Assembly (NCBI GenBank): GCA_963834425.1
Contig: CAWIBR010000008.1
Span: forward strand, 186,001-250,000
Direction of reading: 5' to 3'
DNA length: 64,000 nt
Origin: CAVURS01 sp963834425
GTDB lineage: Bacteria > Actinomycetota > Actinomycetes > Actinomycetales > CAVURS01
In this document: piece by piece, positions 42,931 to 52,036 of the stretch
Numbering within the stretch: position 1 is the first letter of the stretch
Layout: every line of letters starts with the position of its first letter
Notes under the pieces: generated by a model
The model's input: the letters and a program-made list of their open reading frames with translations, nothing else
Told to the model about the DNA's origin: nothing
The model's database searches: none
Program-made: the position numbers and the translations under genes

Positions 42931-44344
42931 GTGCAGGGAAAGCTCCGTTCGATCGCGGCCCTCGTCGCAGCCGGCTCGGCCGGCGTGCTGGCAATCGGTG
43001 CGTCCACGCTGGCCGGGGCGGGTGCGGCCAGCGCTGCGGTCCCGCCCTCGGCGACCGCGGCCGCCACCTGGCTCGAAGCCCAGCTCGCCGCGAACGGGCA
43101 CGCGATGCCGGGCTTCCTGCCGGGCAGCCCGGACGTGGGTTTGACCGAGGATGCCGTCCTCGCGCTCAGCGCAGCCGGTGACGGCGAGGACTCAGAGGCC
43201 CGCGCAGCGACAGCACAGATCGCGTCGCACATCACCGACTTCGTCTCCTTCGACAACTTCGGCGTGCCCGACGTGCACCTCGCTGGACCGTTGGCCAAGA
43301 CCCTGCTCGTGGCCGAGCTGCAAGGCGCCGACCCGAGCTCGTTCGGCGGACGCGACATCGAAGCCGAGCTGCGGGCGACCCGGACCACTTCAGGCGCCGA
43401 TGCGGGCCGGTTGGCCGACCAAGGCACCAGCCCCGACTCCAGCAATGGCTTCAGCCAGGCGCTGGGAGTCCTCGCGCTGCTGCGGACCACCAACGGAGTG
43501 CCCGCGGATGTGGTGACCTTTCTGCTGGGCCAGCAGTGCCCCAACGGCGGATTCCGGCTGTTCTACGACACCGGAGCGACCTGCACCTCAAACAGCGGTG
43601 ACGATCCTGATGCGACCGGGCTGGCCGTGCAGGCGCTGGCCGCGCTGACGCCGACAGCCGACGTCACCGCGGCCGAGGCCAAGGCGGTGACCTGGCTGAA
43701 GACCGTCCAGAACGCCACCACGGGGTCTTTCTCCGGAAGCGGTCCGACGGCCACCGTGCCCAATGCGAACAGCACCGGGCTGGCGGGGAGCGCCCTGCGT
43801 CTGGGAGGGGCTGATGCGGCAGCCGACCAGGCGATGTCCTACGTCGAAGGGCTGCAGCTCACGGGCGGCACGGGGAGCGGGGCCATCGCCTACAACCCCG
43901 CAGCCAAGACGGCCGCGCCGGGTGGCGCGATCGCGAGTTCGGATCTCGACCAGTGGCGGCGGGCAACCGTGCAGGCGATCTTCGCCCTCGGCGTCCCGTC
44001 GTACGGCCAGATCGTCGCCGTGCCAACGGCGACGACCACCTCGACCACGTCGACCAGCTCGTCCAGTAGTTCGTCCAGCTCCTCCAGCTCGTCGACGCAG
44101 CTCGTCCAGCTCGTCGACCAGCGCGACCAGCTCGTCGACCAGCACGACGACCAGTTCGTCGACCGCGGCATCGAGTGGGACCGCGAGCGTGCTGGGCGAG
44201 AACATCGCCAACACCCCCGATCAAGGAGCCTTGGCGGCGACCGGCGGTGTACCGACGCACCTGGTGCTGTTTGCCGTGATCCTGCTGGCGATGGGCATCA
44301 TCGTCACCGTGGTTGCGACCGACCGGACGGCCAAACACCGGTGA
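42931..44344 (+). CDS. Transcobalamin-like helical-barrel protein with LAxTG cell-wall sorting signal, frame broken near 44098
   Basis: GTG 42931 follows AGGAGG by seven bases. A signal peptide (LRSIAALVAAGSAGVLAIGA onward, ending near SAAVPP) precedes a helical-repeat barrel: ATWLEAQLAANGHAMPGFL, LTEDAVLALSAAG, VTFLLGQQCPNGGFRLFYD and TWLKTVQNATTGSFSGSGP. A Thr/Ser-only stretch follows and is interrupted by one extra base (C near 44098). Read past it, the gene ends with ALAATGG, a hydrophobic helix (LVLFAVILLAMGIIVTVVA) and basic TAKHR. That is a class E sortase signal (LAxTG), so the protein should be linked to the cell wall. It lacks the beta domain of its paralogue; the next gene supplies one. 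Confidence 0.8.
44041..44170 (+). repeat. Low-complexity Ser/Thr-coding repeat
   Basis: Irregular repeats of GTCGACCAGCTC and GTCCAGCTC encode the wall-spanning Ser/Thr spacer of the LAxTG protein. The single frame break of this gene lies inside it, and such DNA is prone to both slippage and assembly errors. Confidence 0.7.
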
Positions 44345-45173
44345 GACGACTGCTGTACGCCGCGCTGTCCGTTGCGGCAGTCCTGTTGGGTACGACGGCG
44401 CTCGTCGGCCCAGCCGGCCGCCGCGTCCACGTGGACGAGTGGCTATTGCCCGACATCCAAGGGCGTCACCGTCGTGGTCGACTTCACTGCCTTCCACGGT
44501 GGCGTCGAGACGCGGTGCTATCCCAGCGCCACCTCTTCCACGACTGGGGTGACGGCGTTGCAGGGCGCGGGTTTCGACCCGGTCGGCACGGCCAAGTACC
44601 AGCTGCAGTTCGTCTGCCGCATCCAGGGACTGCCGACGGCGAAGGATGACAGTTGCGTCAACACCCCACCTGCGTCGGCCTACTGGTCGTATTGGTACGC
44701 GTCCAACGGCGGCCGGTTGGACCTACAGCACCAAGGGCGCGTCCGCTCATCACGTGATTCCGGGAGGATTCGAGGGCTGGCGCTTCGGCAATGGATCCTC
44801 GCCCCCCAACAAGTCCACTGACCGGCCGGCGCCGGTGGTGCTGCCGACGTTCCACATGGGACCGGCCGCGTCCACGACGGCCTCGCACCACACCAGCAGC
44901 ACGAGCAAGAGCTCGTCACCGACCTCCAAGTCGACGGCCAAGCAGACGGCGACACCCACTGCCACGTCGACCGATCCGAGCAATGCGGTGGCGACTCCTG
45001 CCGGCACCAACTCGTCGTCTGACCCGCCGCAGGCCGGCGGGAAATCGGGGCCGACCGACCCCGGAGGCGGGTCGTCGCCCTGGCCGTTCCTGATCGGGGT
45101 CGTGGTCGTCGCGGCGGTTGGTGGAGGAGCCTGGCTGGTCGTCTACCAACGACGCCGAGCCGGCGGCCTCTGA
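44341..45173 (+). CDS. Membrane-anchored DUF4430-type beta-domain protein, frame broken twice
   Basis: GTG 44341 overlaps the previous stop by four bases. A signal peptide (RRLLYAALSVAAVLLGTTAL) is followed, after a one-base shift near 44405, by SGYCPTSKGVTVVVDFTAFH, ETRCYPSATSSTTGVTALQG, YQLQFVCRIQGLPTA and YWSYWYASNGG. After a second shift near 44710 come RWTYSTKGASAHHV and GGFEGWRFGNGS. This matches the beta domain of the riboswitch-controlled paralogue. A long Ser/Thr/Pro spacer and a C-terminal helix (WPFLIGVVVVAAVGGGAWLV, then basic residues) anchor it in the membrane. Together with the preceding barrel protein it looks like a split transcobalamin. Confidence 0.78.
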
Positions 45174-45174
45174 C

Positions 45175-46311
45175 GTGGCGGCGCTCCCGCGGTCGCTGCA
45201 TCCCGGAGCCTGGTGGCTCTGGGCGCTCGGCCTGGCGACCGCGGCGAGCCGCACGACCAACCCACTGCTCCTGCTGCTGATCATCGGCGTCGCCTGCCTG
45301 GTCGTCGCGGCCCGGCGTCCGGATGCGGTGTGGGCGATGGGTTTTCGCTACTACCTCTACCTCGGCGGCGTCATCGTCGTCATGCGGGTCTTCTTCGAGG
45401 TGCTCTTCGGCAGCGGCACCGGCGGGCACATCCTGATCGACCTTCCGGAGATCCCGCTGCCGGACTGGGCGGCCGGGATCACCCTGCTCGGCCCGGTGAG
45501 TGTCGAGGCCGTGCTGGCCGGCCTCTACGACGGACTGCGCCTCGCGACCATGCTGATCTGCCTCGGAGCGGCCAACAGCCTGGCCAACCCCAAGCGGCTG
45601 CTGAAGTCGGTGCCGAGCGCGCTCTACGAGCTCGGCACCGCGGTCGTCGTCGCGCTGTCGGTTGCTCCGCAGCTGATCGAGAGCGTGATCCGGGTCCGCC
45701 GGGCCCGACGGCTGCGCGCCGGGCCGCAGAAGGGAGCCGGGGCGTTGCACGGCATCGTGATCCCGGTGCTCGAGGACGCCCTCGACCGCTCCCGGGCGCT
45801 GGCCGCGGCGATGGACTCCCGGGGCTACGGCAGCACCAACGGACAGACGCGGGGGAGCCGCCGGTTGACGGGGGCGCTCGTGCTCGGCGGCCTGCTCGGC
45901 GTGTGCGTCGGCATCTACGGCCTGCTCGACGGCTCGACCCCCAGATATCTCGGCGCGCCGGTGCTGCTGGCCGGGGCGGCCATCGGTGCCCTCGGTCTGC
46001 AGGCCAGCGGGCAGCGCACTCGACGTACGCGGTATCGGCCCGACCACTGGCGGATGGCCGAGGTCGGGGTGGCCGCCAGCGGCGTATTCGCCTGTGCTGT
46101 CAGCTTTTTCGTCAGTTCGATCGACCCCGACAACCTCGTCCCGTCGCTCTATCCGCTGACCTGGCCCAGCCTTCCGATCGGCGCCGCACTCGGCGTCCTG
46201 GTGGCCGCGCTGCCGGCGGTCATCGCTCCGCACCCGCCCTCGGAGTCGCCAGTGGCGACGCCCATGCCCACGCCTGCGCGGGAGCCGGTCGCGACGGGTG
46301 GGCGGCCGTGA
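45175..46311 (+). CDS. ecfT: EcfT, transmembrane component of an energy-coupling factor transporter
   Basis: A 378-residue membrane protein. Several helices surround the EcfT coupling motifs: SVIRVRRARRLRAG and the later AAAMDSRGYGSTNG with the SRG triad that contacts the ATPases. Two extra C-terminal helices extend it beyond the usual 260 residues. I use GTG 45175; GTG 45121 is possible but neither has a ribosome-binding site. Its stop overlaps the GTG of the ATPase gene. In this locus the substrate should be a corrinoid. Confidence 0.87.
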   Translation: MAALPRSLHPGAWWLWALGLATAASRTTNPLLLLLIIGVACLVVAARRPDAVWAMGFRYYLYLGGVIVVMRVFFEVLFGSGTGGHILIDLPEIPLPDWAAGITLLGPVSVEAVLAGLYDGLRLATMLICLGAANSLANPKRLLKSVPSALYELGTAVVVALSVAPQLIESVIRVRRARRLRAGPQKGAGALHGIVIPVLEDALDRSRALAAAMDSRGYGSTNGQTRGSRRLTGALVLGGLLGVCVGIYGLLDGSTPRYLGAPVLLAGAAIGALGLQASGQRTRRTRYRPDHWRMAEVGVAASGVFACAVSFFVSSIDPDNLVPSLYPLTWPSLPIGAALGVLVAALPAVIAPHPPSESPVATPMPTPAREPVATGGRP

Positions 46312-48737
46312 TCCGGTTCGAGCACGTGACCATCACCTACGACGGGTCGCCGGCACCGACCCTGATCGACGTCGACCTGACCATCCCCGAGGGCGAGCTG
46401 TGCCTGGTCGCGGGTCGCACCGGGTCGGGCAAGTCGACCCTGCTCGGGGCCATCAACGGACTGGTGCCGCATTTCACCGGCGGCCGGCTGGCCGGACGGG
46501 TCACGGTCGACGGCCGCGACACGGCGCATCATCCGCCGCGCAACCTGGCCTCGGTGGTCGGCGTCGTGGGGCAGGACCCGTTGGCCGGCTTCGTCACCGA
46601 CACGGTCGAGGAGGAGCTGGCCTACGGGATGGAGCAGCAGGCGATCCCGCCCGAGGTGATGCGCCGCCGCGTCGAGGAGACGCTGGACCTGCTCGGCATC
46701 GCCGAGCTGCGATCGCGTTCGCTGCGCTCGCTCTCCGGCGGGCAGCAACAACGGGTCGCGATCGGCTCGGTGCTCACCGCCCACCCACGCGTGCTGGTGC
46801 TCGACGAGCCCACCTCCGCGCTCGACCCGACGGCCGCCGAGGAAGTGCTGGCCGCGATCACCCGGCTGGTGCACGACCTCGGCACCACGGTCGTGGTGGC
46901 CGAGCACCGGATGGAGCGGGTGCTGCAGTACGCCGACCGGATGGTCCTCGTCGATGGCGGCCGGGTGGTTGAGGGCTTGCCCCATGAGGTGATCGCCACC
47001 AGCCCCATCGCCCCGCCGGTCGTTGAGCTCGGCTTGCTGGCCGGGTGGCGCCCACTGCCGCTCTCGGTCCGCGACGCTCGTCGCGAAGCCGGTCCGCTGC
47101 GAGCCGAGCTCGCCGCTCGGCCGTCCGCCTCGCGGCCCCGACGCCGACCGGAGGCGGCCGGACCAGGCCCCTCGGTGCTGACGGCGCGTGGGGTCAGCGT
47201 CCGGTACGGCGACGTCGTCGCCGTCCGCGAGGTCAGCCTGGACCTGCGCGGCGGCGAGGTCGTCGCCCTGATGGGCCGCAACGGATCCGGCAAGTCCTCG
47301 CTGATGTGGGCCATCCAGGGAACCGGCCGGCGCGACGCCGGCCGGATCGAGGTCGACGGCCAGCCCACGCAGGGCCTGAGCGCTCGGGAGGCCCGTCGGC
47401 TGGTCGGCCTGGTGCCGCAGACCGCCAGCGACCTGCTCTACCTGGAGACCGTCGCCGACGAATGCCGCCAGGCCGACGCCGAGTCGGGCCTCCCGGCCGG
47501 TTCGTGCTGGGCCCTGCTGCAGCGGCTGACCGACGATGTCGAGCCGACCCGGCACCCGCGGGACCTGTCCGAGGGCCAGCGGCTGGCGGTGGTGCTGGCG
47601 GTGCAGCTGCTGGCCGCGCCGCCGGTGGTGCTGCTCGACGAGCCGACCCGGGGGCTCGACTACGCCGCGAAGTCGGCGCTGGCGGGCATCCTCGACGCGT
47701 TGTGTGCGGAGGGTCGCTCGGTCCTGGTCTCCACGCACGACGTGGAGTTCGTGGCCACCGTCGCCGACCGGGTGATCGTGATGGCGGAGGGTGAGATCGT
47801 CACCGACGGGCCCTCGGTCGACGTGCTCGCCGGCTCGCCGGCCTTTGCCCCGCAGGTGGCGAAGATCCTTGCGCCGCAACCGTTCCTGACCGTCGCCGAC
47901 GTGCAGGCCGCGTTGCCCGAGCTGGCTGCGAGCCGATCGATGAGGGTGGTGCGGCTGAACCCGCGCACCTTGGCCGTGCTGGTGGTGGCCAGCGTGGCCG
48001 GGCTGGCGATGTTCACCTGGCCGCTCTTCATCTCCGTCCAACCCGAGGCGGTTGCGCACTCCTCGGACGCGGCGTTCTACTTCATCGCCACCATGCCGCT
48101 GCTCGTGGTCCTCGTCATGGCCGAGCTGGCCGAGGGCGGCATGGACTCGAAAGCCATTGCCATGCTGGGCATCCTGGCCGCCATCAACGCCGCGTTGCGG
48201 CCCCTCGGTGCAGGGACGGCCGGCATCGAGACGGTCTTCTTCCTGCTGATCCTGGCCGGCCGGGTCTTCGGGCCCGGCTTCGGCTTCCTGCTCGGGTCGA
48301 TCTCGATGTTCGCCTCGGCGCTGTTGACCGGAGGCGTTGGGCCGTGGCTGCCGTTCCAGATGCTGGCGGCTTCCTGGGTCGGCCTGGGCGCGGGGCTGCT
48401 CCCGCGGCTGGTCCGCGGTCGGGCCGAGATCGCCATGCTCGCGGCGTACGGCGTGGTGGCGGCCTACTTCTACGGCACGATCATGAATCTGTGGTTCTGG
48501 CCGTTCGCGACCGGAAACGGCACCGGGCTGAGCTACGTCCCCGGCGCGCCGCTGACGACGAACCTGCACCGCTTCCTGCTCTTCGACGCCGCCACGTCCC
48601 TGGGCTGGGACACCGGTCGGGCGATCACCAACGCCGTGGCGATCACGGTGCTGGGCACGGCCGTGCTCTCGACGCTGCGCCGGGCGGCCCGCAAGGCGGC
48701 CTTCGAGGCGCCCGTCGTCTTCGAGCCCGTGGCCTGA
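46308..48737 (+). CDS. Fused ECF transporter protein: two ABC ATPases plus an EcfS-like membrane domain
   Basis: An uninterrupted 809-residue protein. ATPase 1 (1-270): GRTGSGKSTLLGAING, SLSGGQQQRVAIGSVL, VLVLDEPTSALDP, VVVAEHRMER. ATPase 2 (290-540): GRNGSGKSSLMWAIQG, LSEGQRLAVVLAVQLL, VVLLDEPTRGLD, VLVSTHDVEFVA. From about residue 545 six membrane helices follow (RTLAVLVVASVAGLAMFTWP, GMDSKAIAMLGILAAINAAL, GPGFGFLLGSISMFASALL, AYGVVAAYFYGTIMNLWFWP), matching EcfS substrate-specificity components. With EcfT this gives a complete ECF importer from two genes. An in-frame ATG at 47940 begins the S domain, but no stop separates it, so it is a true fusion here. Confidence 0.87.
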   Translation: MIRFEHVTITYDGSPAPTLIDVDLTIPEGELCLVAGRTGSGKSTLLGAINGLVPHFTGGRLAGRVTVDGRDTAHHPPRNLASVVGVVGQDPLAGFVTDTVEEELAYGMEQQAIPPEVMRRRVEETLDLLGIAELRSRSLRSLSGGQQQRVAIGSVLTAHPRVLVLDEPTSALDPTAAEEVLAAITRLVHDLGTTVVVAEHRMERVLQYADRMVLVDGGRVVEGLPHEVIATSPIAPPVVELGLLAGWRPLPLSVRDARREAGPLRAELAARPSASRPRRRPEAAGPGPSVLTARGVSVRYGDVVAVREVSLDLRGGEVVALMGRNGSGKSSLMWAIQGTGRRDAGRIEVDGQPTQGLSAREARRLVGLVPQTASDLLYLETVADECRQADAESGLPAGSCWALLQRLTDDVEPTRHPRDLSEGQRLAVVLAVQLLAAPPVVLLDEPTRGLDYAAKSALAGILDALCAEGRSVLVSTHDVEFVATVADRVIVMAEGEIVTDGPSVDVLAGSPAFAPQVAKILAPQPFLTVADVQAALPELAASRSMRVVRLNPRTLAVLVVASVAGLAMFTWPLFISVQPEAVAHSSDAAFYFIATMPLLVVLVMAELAEGGMDSKAIAMLGILAAINAALRPLGAGTAGIETVFFLLILAGRVFGPGFGFLLGSISMFASALLTGGVGPWLPFQMLAASWVGLGAGLLPRLVRGRAEIAMLAAYGVVAAYFYGTIMNLWFWPFATGNGTGLSYVPGAPLTTNLHRFLLFDAATSLGWDTGRAITNAVAITVLGTAVLSTLRRAARKAAFEAPVVFEPVA

Positions 48738-48784
48738 GCGCAGACCCAGCGGCCGGAACGCTTTGCCTGCTCCGGCCAGAGGAG

Positions 48785-49277
48785 CTAGCGCGCGGTCGAG
48801 CGCGGGACGGAGGCGTCCAGGTCGGTGCGCCCGGCCGGCGGTTGTGACTCCAGCAGCATGGCCAGGTCACCCATCTCGTTGCGCCAACCGTCCACGTGCT
48901 CCTCGACCAGGTCCTCGACGTTCGGCGCGATGCCGGCCTCGACCAGCGCCGAGAGCCCCGTCTCGCTGACCCGCACGGTCGTGCCCTGGGCAACCGGATG
49001 GATGGTGAACTCGACCGTCGGTGAAGAGCGTCGGGTCGGTGATGGTGCCGAACACGTCCCACCGGAAGGCGAAGCGCGTCGGTGCCTCGGCCGTCACGAC
49101 AACGCCGTGGCTGATCTCGCCGGCTGGCCAGGTGAACCGGACGCTGCCGCCGACCCGGAGGTCGACCTGCGCGCTGTCACCGAACCATTCGGCGATGGTT
49201 TCCGGATCGGTCAGGGCGGTCCAGACCGCCCAGGGGGTTGCCGAGACCGTGATCTCGCGCGTTACGTCGTCGAGCAT
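48785..49277 (-). CDS. SRPBCC/AHSA1-family protein, frame broken near 49020
   Basis: ATG 49277 has GGGAG upstream. The N-terminal part (VTREITVSATPWAVWTALTD, PETIAEWFGDSAQVDLRVGG, FTWPAGEISHGVVVTAEAPT) is a START-like AHSA1 domain that typically binds hydrophobic ligands. After DPTLFT the frame shifts by one base and continues VEFTIHPVAQG, VRVSETGLSALVEAG and EHVDGWRNEMGDLAMLLES, the normal family end. The repaired protein would be about 163 residues. It is downstream of hisN on the same strand but separated by 235 bases. Confidence 0.78.
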
Positions 49278-49512
49278 GTGCGTCTCCCTGACCCGAACGC
49301 GCCCCCGAGGGCGTATGCGAATACTCACGTCGGCACAGCTGGCTCCCGGTGAGCCATCTTCCAGGGTAGAGACCGCCGAAGGCGGACGCCTTCGGTACTT
49401 GCGATGCAAACAATTGTTGCGCTGCATGCGTCCCACGTCCAGCACTGCAGACAGCGAGCCGTACGGGCTAGGTCCGGCGGGAGGGGACGTCGAAGGAATT
49501 CAGCCCGTTTGC
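49278..49512. other. Intergenic region with a hairpin and a palindrome
   Basis: CCGAAGGCG-GA-CGCCTTCGG (49376-49395) is a perfect nine-pair hairpin and probably terminates the hisN transcript. Beside it GCAAACAATTGTTGC (49406-49420) is a near-perfect palindrome centred on AATT that could be an operator for the SRPBCC gene. No coding frame is convincing. Confidence 0.5.
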
Positions 49513-50331
49513 TCAGTCCTCGTGACGAGGATGTCCCGAATTTGTCCCATCGCGTCGCAAAAGATCCAGAGCGCTGTCGTGGAGCACGCCATTCGTCGCC
49601 AGGGCGCTCCCACCCCAAGGTCCGTCGCGCCCGTCCAGAGAGGTGAAGCGGCCGCCAGCCTCGGTGACGACGGGGACGAGCGCGGCCATGTCGTGCAGCT
49701 TGAGGTCGGGCTCCGCGGCGATATCGACCGAGCCCTCGGCGACGAGCATGTACGACCAGAAGTCGCCGTACGCACGCGTGCGCCAGCAGCTGCTCTCCAG
49801 CTCGGCGAAGCCCTCGCCCCGCCCGTTGCTGCGCCACTCCCCGATATCGGAGTAGGACAGCGAGGCGTCGGCGATCCGGGACACCTTCGACACGTGCAGC
49901 CGGCGCGCTGCCGACAGGCTCCGGCCGGTCCAAGCGCCGGAACCACCGGCCGCCCACCACCGGCGCCCCAGCGCGGGGGCTGACACCAGGCCCAGCACCG
50001 GCTCCTCGTCGACCACGAGCGCGATCAGGGTGGCCCACACGGGCACGCCGCGCACGTAGTTCTTGGTCCCGTCGATCGGATCGACGACCCAGCGGCGCGG
50101 ACCGTGTCCGGTCGGCTCGAACTCCTCGCCGACGACGGCGTCGCGGGGCCGCGTGCGTTGCAGCTGGGAGCGGATCACCTGCTCGGCGCCCCGATCAGCA
50201 TCGCTCACCGGCGTCAGATCGGGTTTCGTTTCGACGACCAGGTCATCGGCCAGGAAGCGCTCCATGGTCAGCCCGTCCACCGAGTCGGCGAGGACATGGG
50301 CCAGGCGCAGGTCGTCGTCGTACCGAGTCAC
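49513..50331 (-). CDS. hisN: Histidinol-phosphatase (inositol monophosphatase fold)
   Basis: A 272-residue Mg-dependent phosphatase. Metal-site motifs are AVVGEEFEP, WVVDPIDGTKNYVRG and the C-terminal DLKLHDMAALVPVVTEAGG. This branch is the actinobacterial HisN, which removes phosphate from histidinol phosphate in histidine synthesis; general inositol-phosphatase activity cannot be excluded. The position near rsgA and aroA on the same strand is common for hisN in actinobacteria. GTG 50331 is the start; the sequence opens TRYDDDLRLAHVLAD, as expected. Confidence 0.88.
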   Translation of the reverse strand: MTRYDDDLRLAHVLADSVDGLTMERFLADDLVVETKPDLTPVSDADRGAEQVIRSQLQRTRPRDAVVGEEFEPTGHGPRRWVVDPIDGTKNYVRGVPVWATLIALVVDEEPVLGLVSAPALGRRWWAAGGSGAWTGRSLSAARRLHVSKVSRIADASLSYSDIGEWRSNGRGEGFAELESSCWRTRAYGDFWSYMLVAEGSVDIAAEPDLKLHDMAALVPVVTEAGGRFTSLDGRDGPWGGSALATNGVLHDSALDLLRRDGTNSGHPRHED

Positions 50332-50476
50332 GGGCCTGACGCTATCCCGGGCCGGGCCGCGACCCGCGCATTTGGGGCTCCCTGCTGAACGTCACGCCGC
50401 GCCGCGGACGTACGGTCGGGGGCGGGCGTCCAGGTTCCGACCCTCGGCACCACTGGCAGCGCAGTGAGGGAGCAGC

Positions 50477-50935
50477 ATGTTCAACACCTTCCAGGGGCTT
50501 CCGTTGCACCCGCTGGTCGTCCACGCGACGGTCGTGCTGGTCCCGTTGATGTGCCTGCTCACCGTCCTGGTCGCCGTGCGTCCGGCCCTCCGGGGCAAGT
50601 ACGCGTGGTGGACCTTCATCGCCGACGTGCTCGTGGTGGGCCTGGTCTTCGTCACGATGGAGAGCGGGGAGGACTTCAAGATCCTGCTCAGCGCCGGCCG
50701 GGATCCGCTCGTGCTGCGCCACGAACAGCTGGGCAAGCAGCTGATCTGGTTCGTCCTCGCGATGGCGGTCACCGCCCTGATCGTGGCGTTGCTGAAGGAC
50801 CAGGGCGGCCCGTCCTCGACCGGCGCGACGATCCTGACCACGGTGGCGGCCGTCCTGGTGCTGATCTGGGTGGTCCGGATCGGTCACACGGGCGCCGAGG
50901 CGGCCTGGTCCGGCCTGGTCAAGTCCCACCGCTGA
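50477..50935 (+). CDS. DUF2231-family membrane protein
   Basis: A 152-residue membrane protein with four helices. It opens FNTFQGLPLHPLVVHATVVL, in which the His pair at LHPLVVH is the conserved mark of DUF2231, and continues with WWTFIADVLVVGLVFVT and a final helix VLVLIWVVRIGHTG. Family members resemble small haem-binding membrane proteins; the function is unknown. It is the only plus-strand gene inside the hisN-rsgA-aroA block. GGGAG lies 8 bases before the ATG. Confidence 0.82.
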   Translation: MFNTFQGLPLHPLVVHATVVLVPLMCLLTVLVAVRPALRGKYAWWTFIADVLVVGLVFVTMESGEDFKILLSAGRDPLVLRHEQLGKQLIWFVLAMAVTALIVALLKDQGGPSSTGATILTTVAAVLVLIWVVRIGHTGAEAAWSGLVKSHR

Positions 50936-50974
50936 GCCCCAGACGAAGAGTCCAACCGATGAGCCCGAGGGCGC

Positions 50975-52030
50975 TCAGTCGTCGAGCGAGCCGTTTCGGG
51001 CGCGCAACAGCCGACGCAGCGAGTCCAGCCGGGATCGGCCGGCCGGGCCGGCTCGACCCGAGTCGACCCAGGCGTCCAGCGCGCACTCCGGCTCGTCGTG
51101 GGTGCACCCACGCGGGCAGTCGGCCGTGCCCGGCTCGAGGTCGGGGAAGTTGTTGATGATCCGCGCCAGATCGACGTGGGCCAGCCCGAACGAGCGGATC
51201 CCCGGAGTGTCGATGACCCAGCCCGAGCGGTCCGGCAACCGCAGGGCTACGGCCGACGTCGAGGTGTGGCGTCCGCGTCCGGTCACGTCGTTGACGACGC
51301 CGGTGGCGCGAAAAGCCCCTGGTACCAACGCATTCACCAGAGTCGACTTGCCCACGCCGGAGTGACCGAGCAGCACGCTGACCCGGCCGTGCAGTCGCTC
51401 GCGCAACTCGTCCAGCCCGTCGATGCGGCCCTTCCCGGTGTCATCGCCGGCGCCGGCTCCCGCCCTCCGGGTCACGACGTAGGGCACGTTCAGGGGCGCG
51501 TAGCTGGCCAGGAACCCCTCCGGCTCGGTCAGGTCGGCCTTGGTCAGCGCCAGCAGGGGATCGAGCCCCGCGTCGTACGCCGCGACGAGGGCCCGGTCGA
51601 TCAGCCGGGGCCGTGGCGGTGGGTCGTCGAGCGAGGTGACCACCACGAGCTGATCGACGTTGGCGACGATGATCCGCTCCACGTCGTCGGTGTCGTCAGC
51701 GGTCCGACGGAGCACCGACGCGCGCGGCTCGACCCGGACGACTCGGGCCAGATCGTCGGCGCCGCCTCGGGTCTCGCCGACCAGGGCGACCCGGTCGCCG
51801 ACCACGACGCCCTTGCGGCCGAGCTCGCGGGCCTTCATCGCCGTGACCGGATGGGCCTTGCGACCCTGGCCCACCATCACGGTGTAGCGGCCGCGGTCGA
51901 CCCCGGTCACGAAGCCGGCCACCGCATCCTCGTGGGCCGGCCGGTCCTTGCTGCGGGGCCGCGAGCCCTTGGGGTTGGGCCGGATCCGGACGTCGTCCTC
52001 GTCGTAGTCGGTCGGCTTACGCGGGCTCAC
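50975..52030 (-). CDS. rsgA: RsgA, ribosome small-subunit assembly GTPase
   Basis: A 351-residue circularly permuted GTPase that checks 30S maturation. An N-terminal OB fold (GFVTGVDRGRYTVMVGQGRK) precedes the permuted G domain: G4 TKADLTEPEG, G1 GHSGVGKSTLVNALV, G3 DTPGIRSFGL. The zinc site is CPRGCTHDEPEC. A charged 30-residue N-terminal extension is usual in actinobacteria. It starts six bases after the aroA stop and is presumably cotranscribed. Confidence 0.93.
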   Translation of the reverse strand: MSPRKPTDYDEDDVRIRPNPKGSRPRSKDRPAHEDAVAGFVTGVDRGRYTVMVGQGRKAHPVTAMKARELGRKGVVVGDRVALVGETRGGADDLARVVRVEPRASVLRRTADDTDDVERIIVANVDQLVVVTSLDDPPPRPRLIDRALVAAYDAGLDPLLALTKADLTEPEGFLASYAPLNVPYVVTRRAGAGAGDDTGKGRIDGLDELRERLHGRVSVLLGHSGVGKSTLVNALVPGAFRATGVVNDVTGRGRHTSTSAVALRLPDRSGWVIDTPGIRSFGLAHVDLARIINNFPDLEPGTADCPRGCTHDEPECALDAWVDSGRAGPAGRSRLDSLRRLLRARNGSLDD

Positions 52031-52036
52031 GGCGCC

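Noticed and set aside
44041..44170. CRISPR-like or tandem regulatory repeat
   Set aside because: The repeats are irregular, code for Ser/Thr in the wall spacer and have no unique spacers.
45213..46307. In-frame upstream extension of the ATPase-EcfS protein through the EcfT gene
   Set aside because: The extension is low-complexity Arg/Pro/Gly sequence in another frame of EcfT; homology to ABC ATPases begins at 46308.
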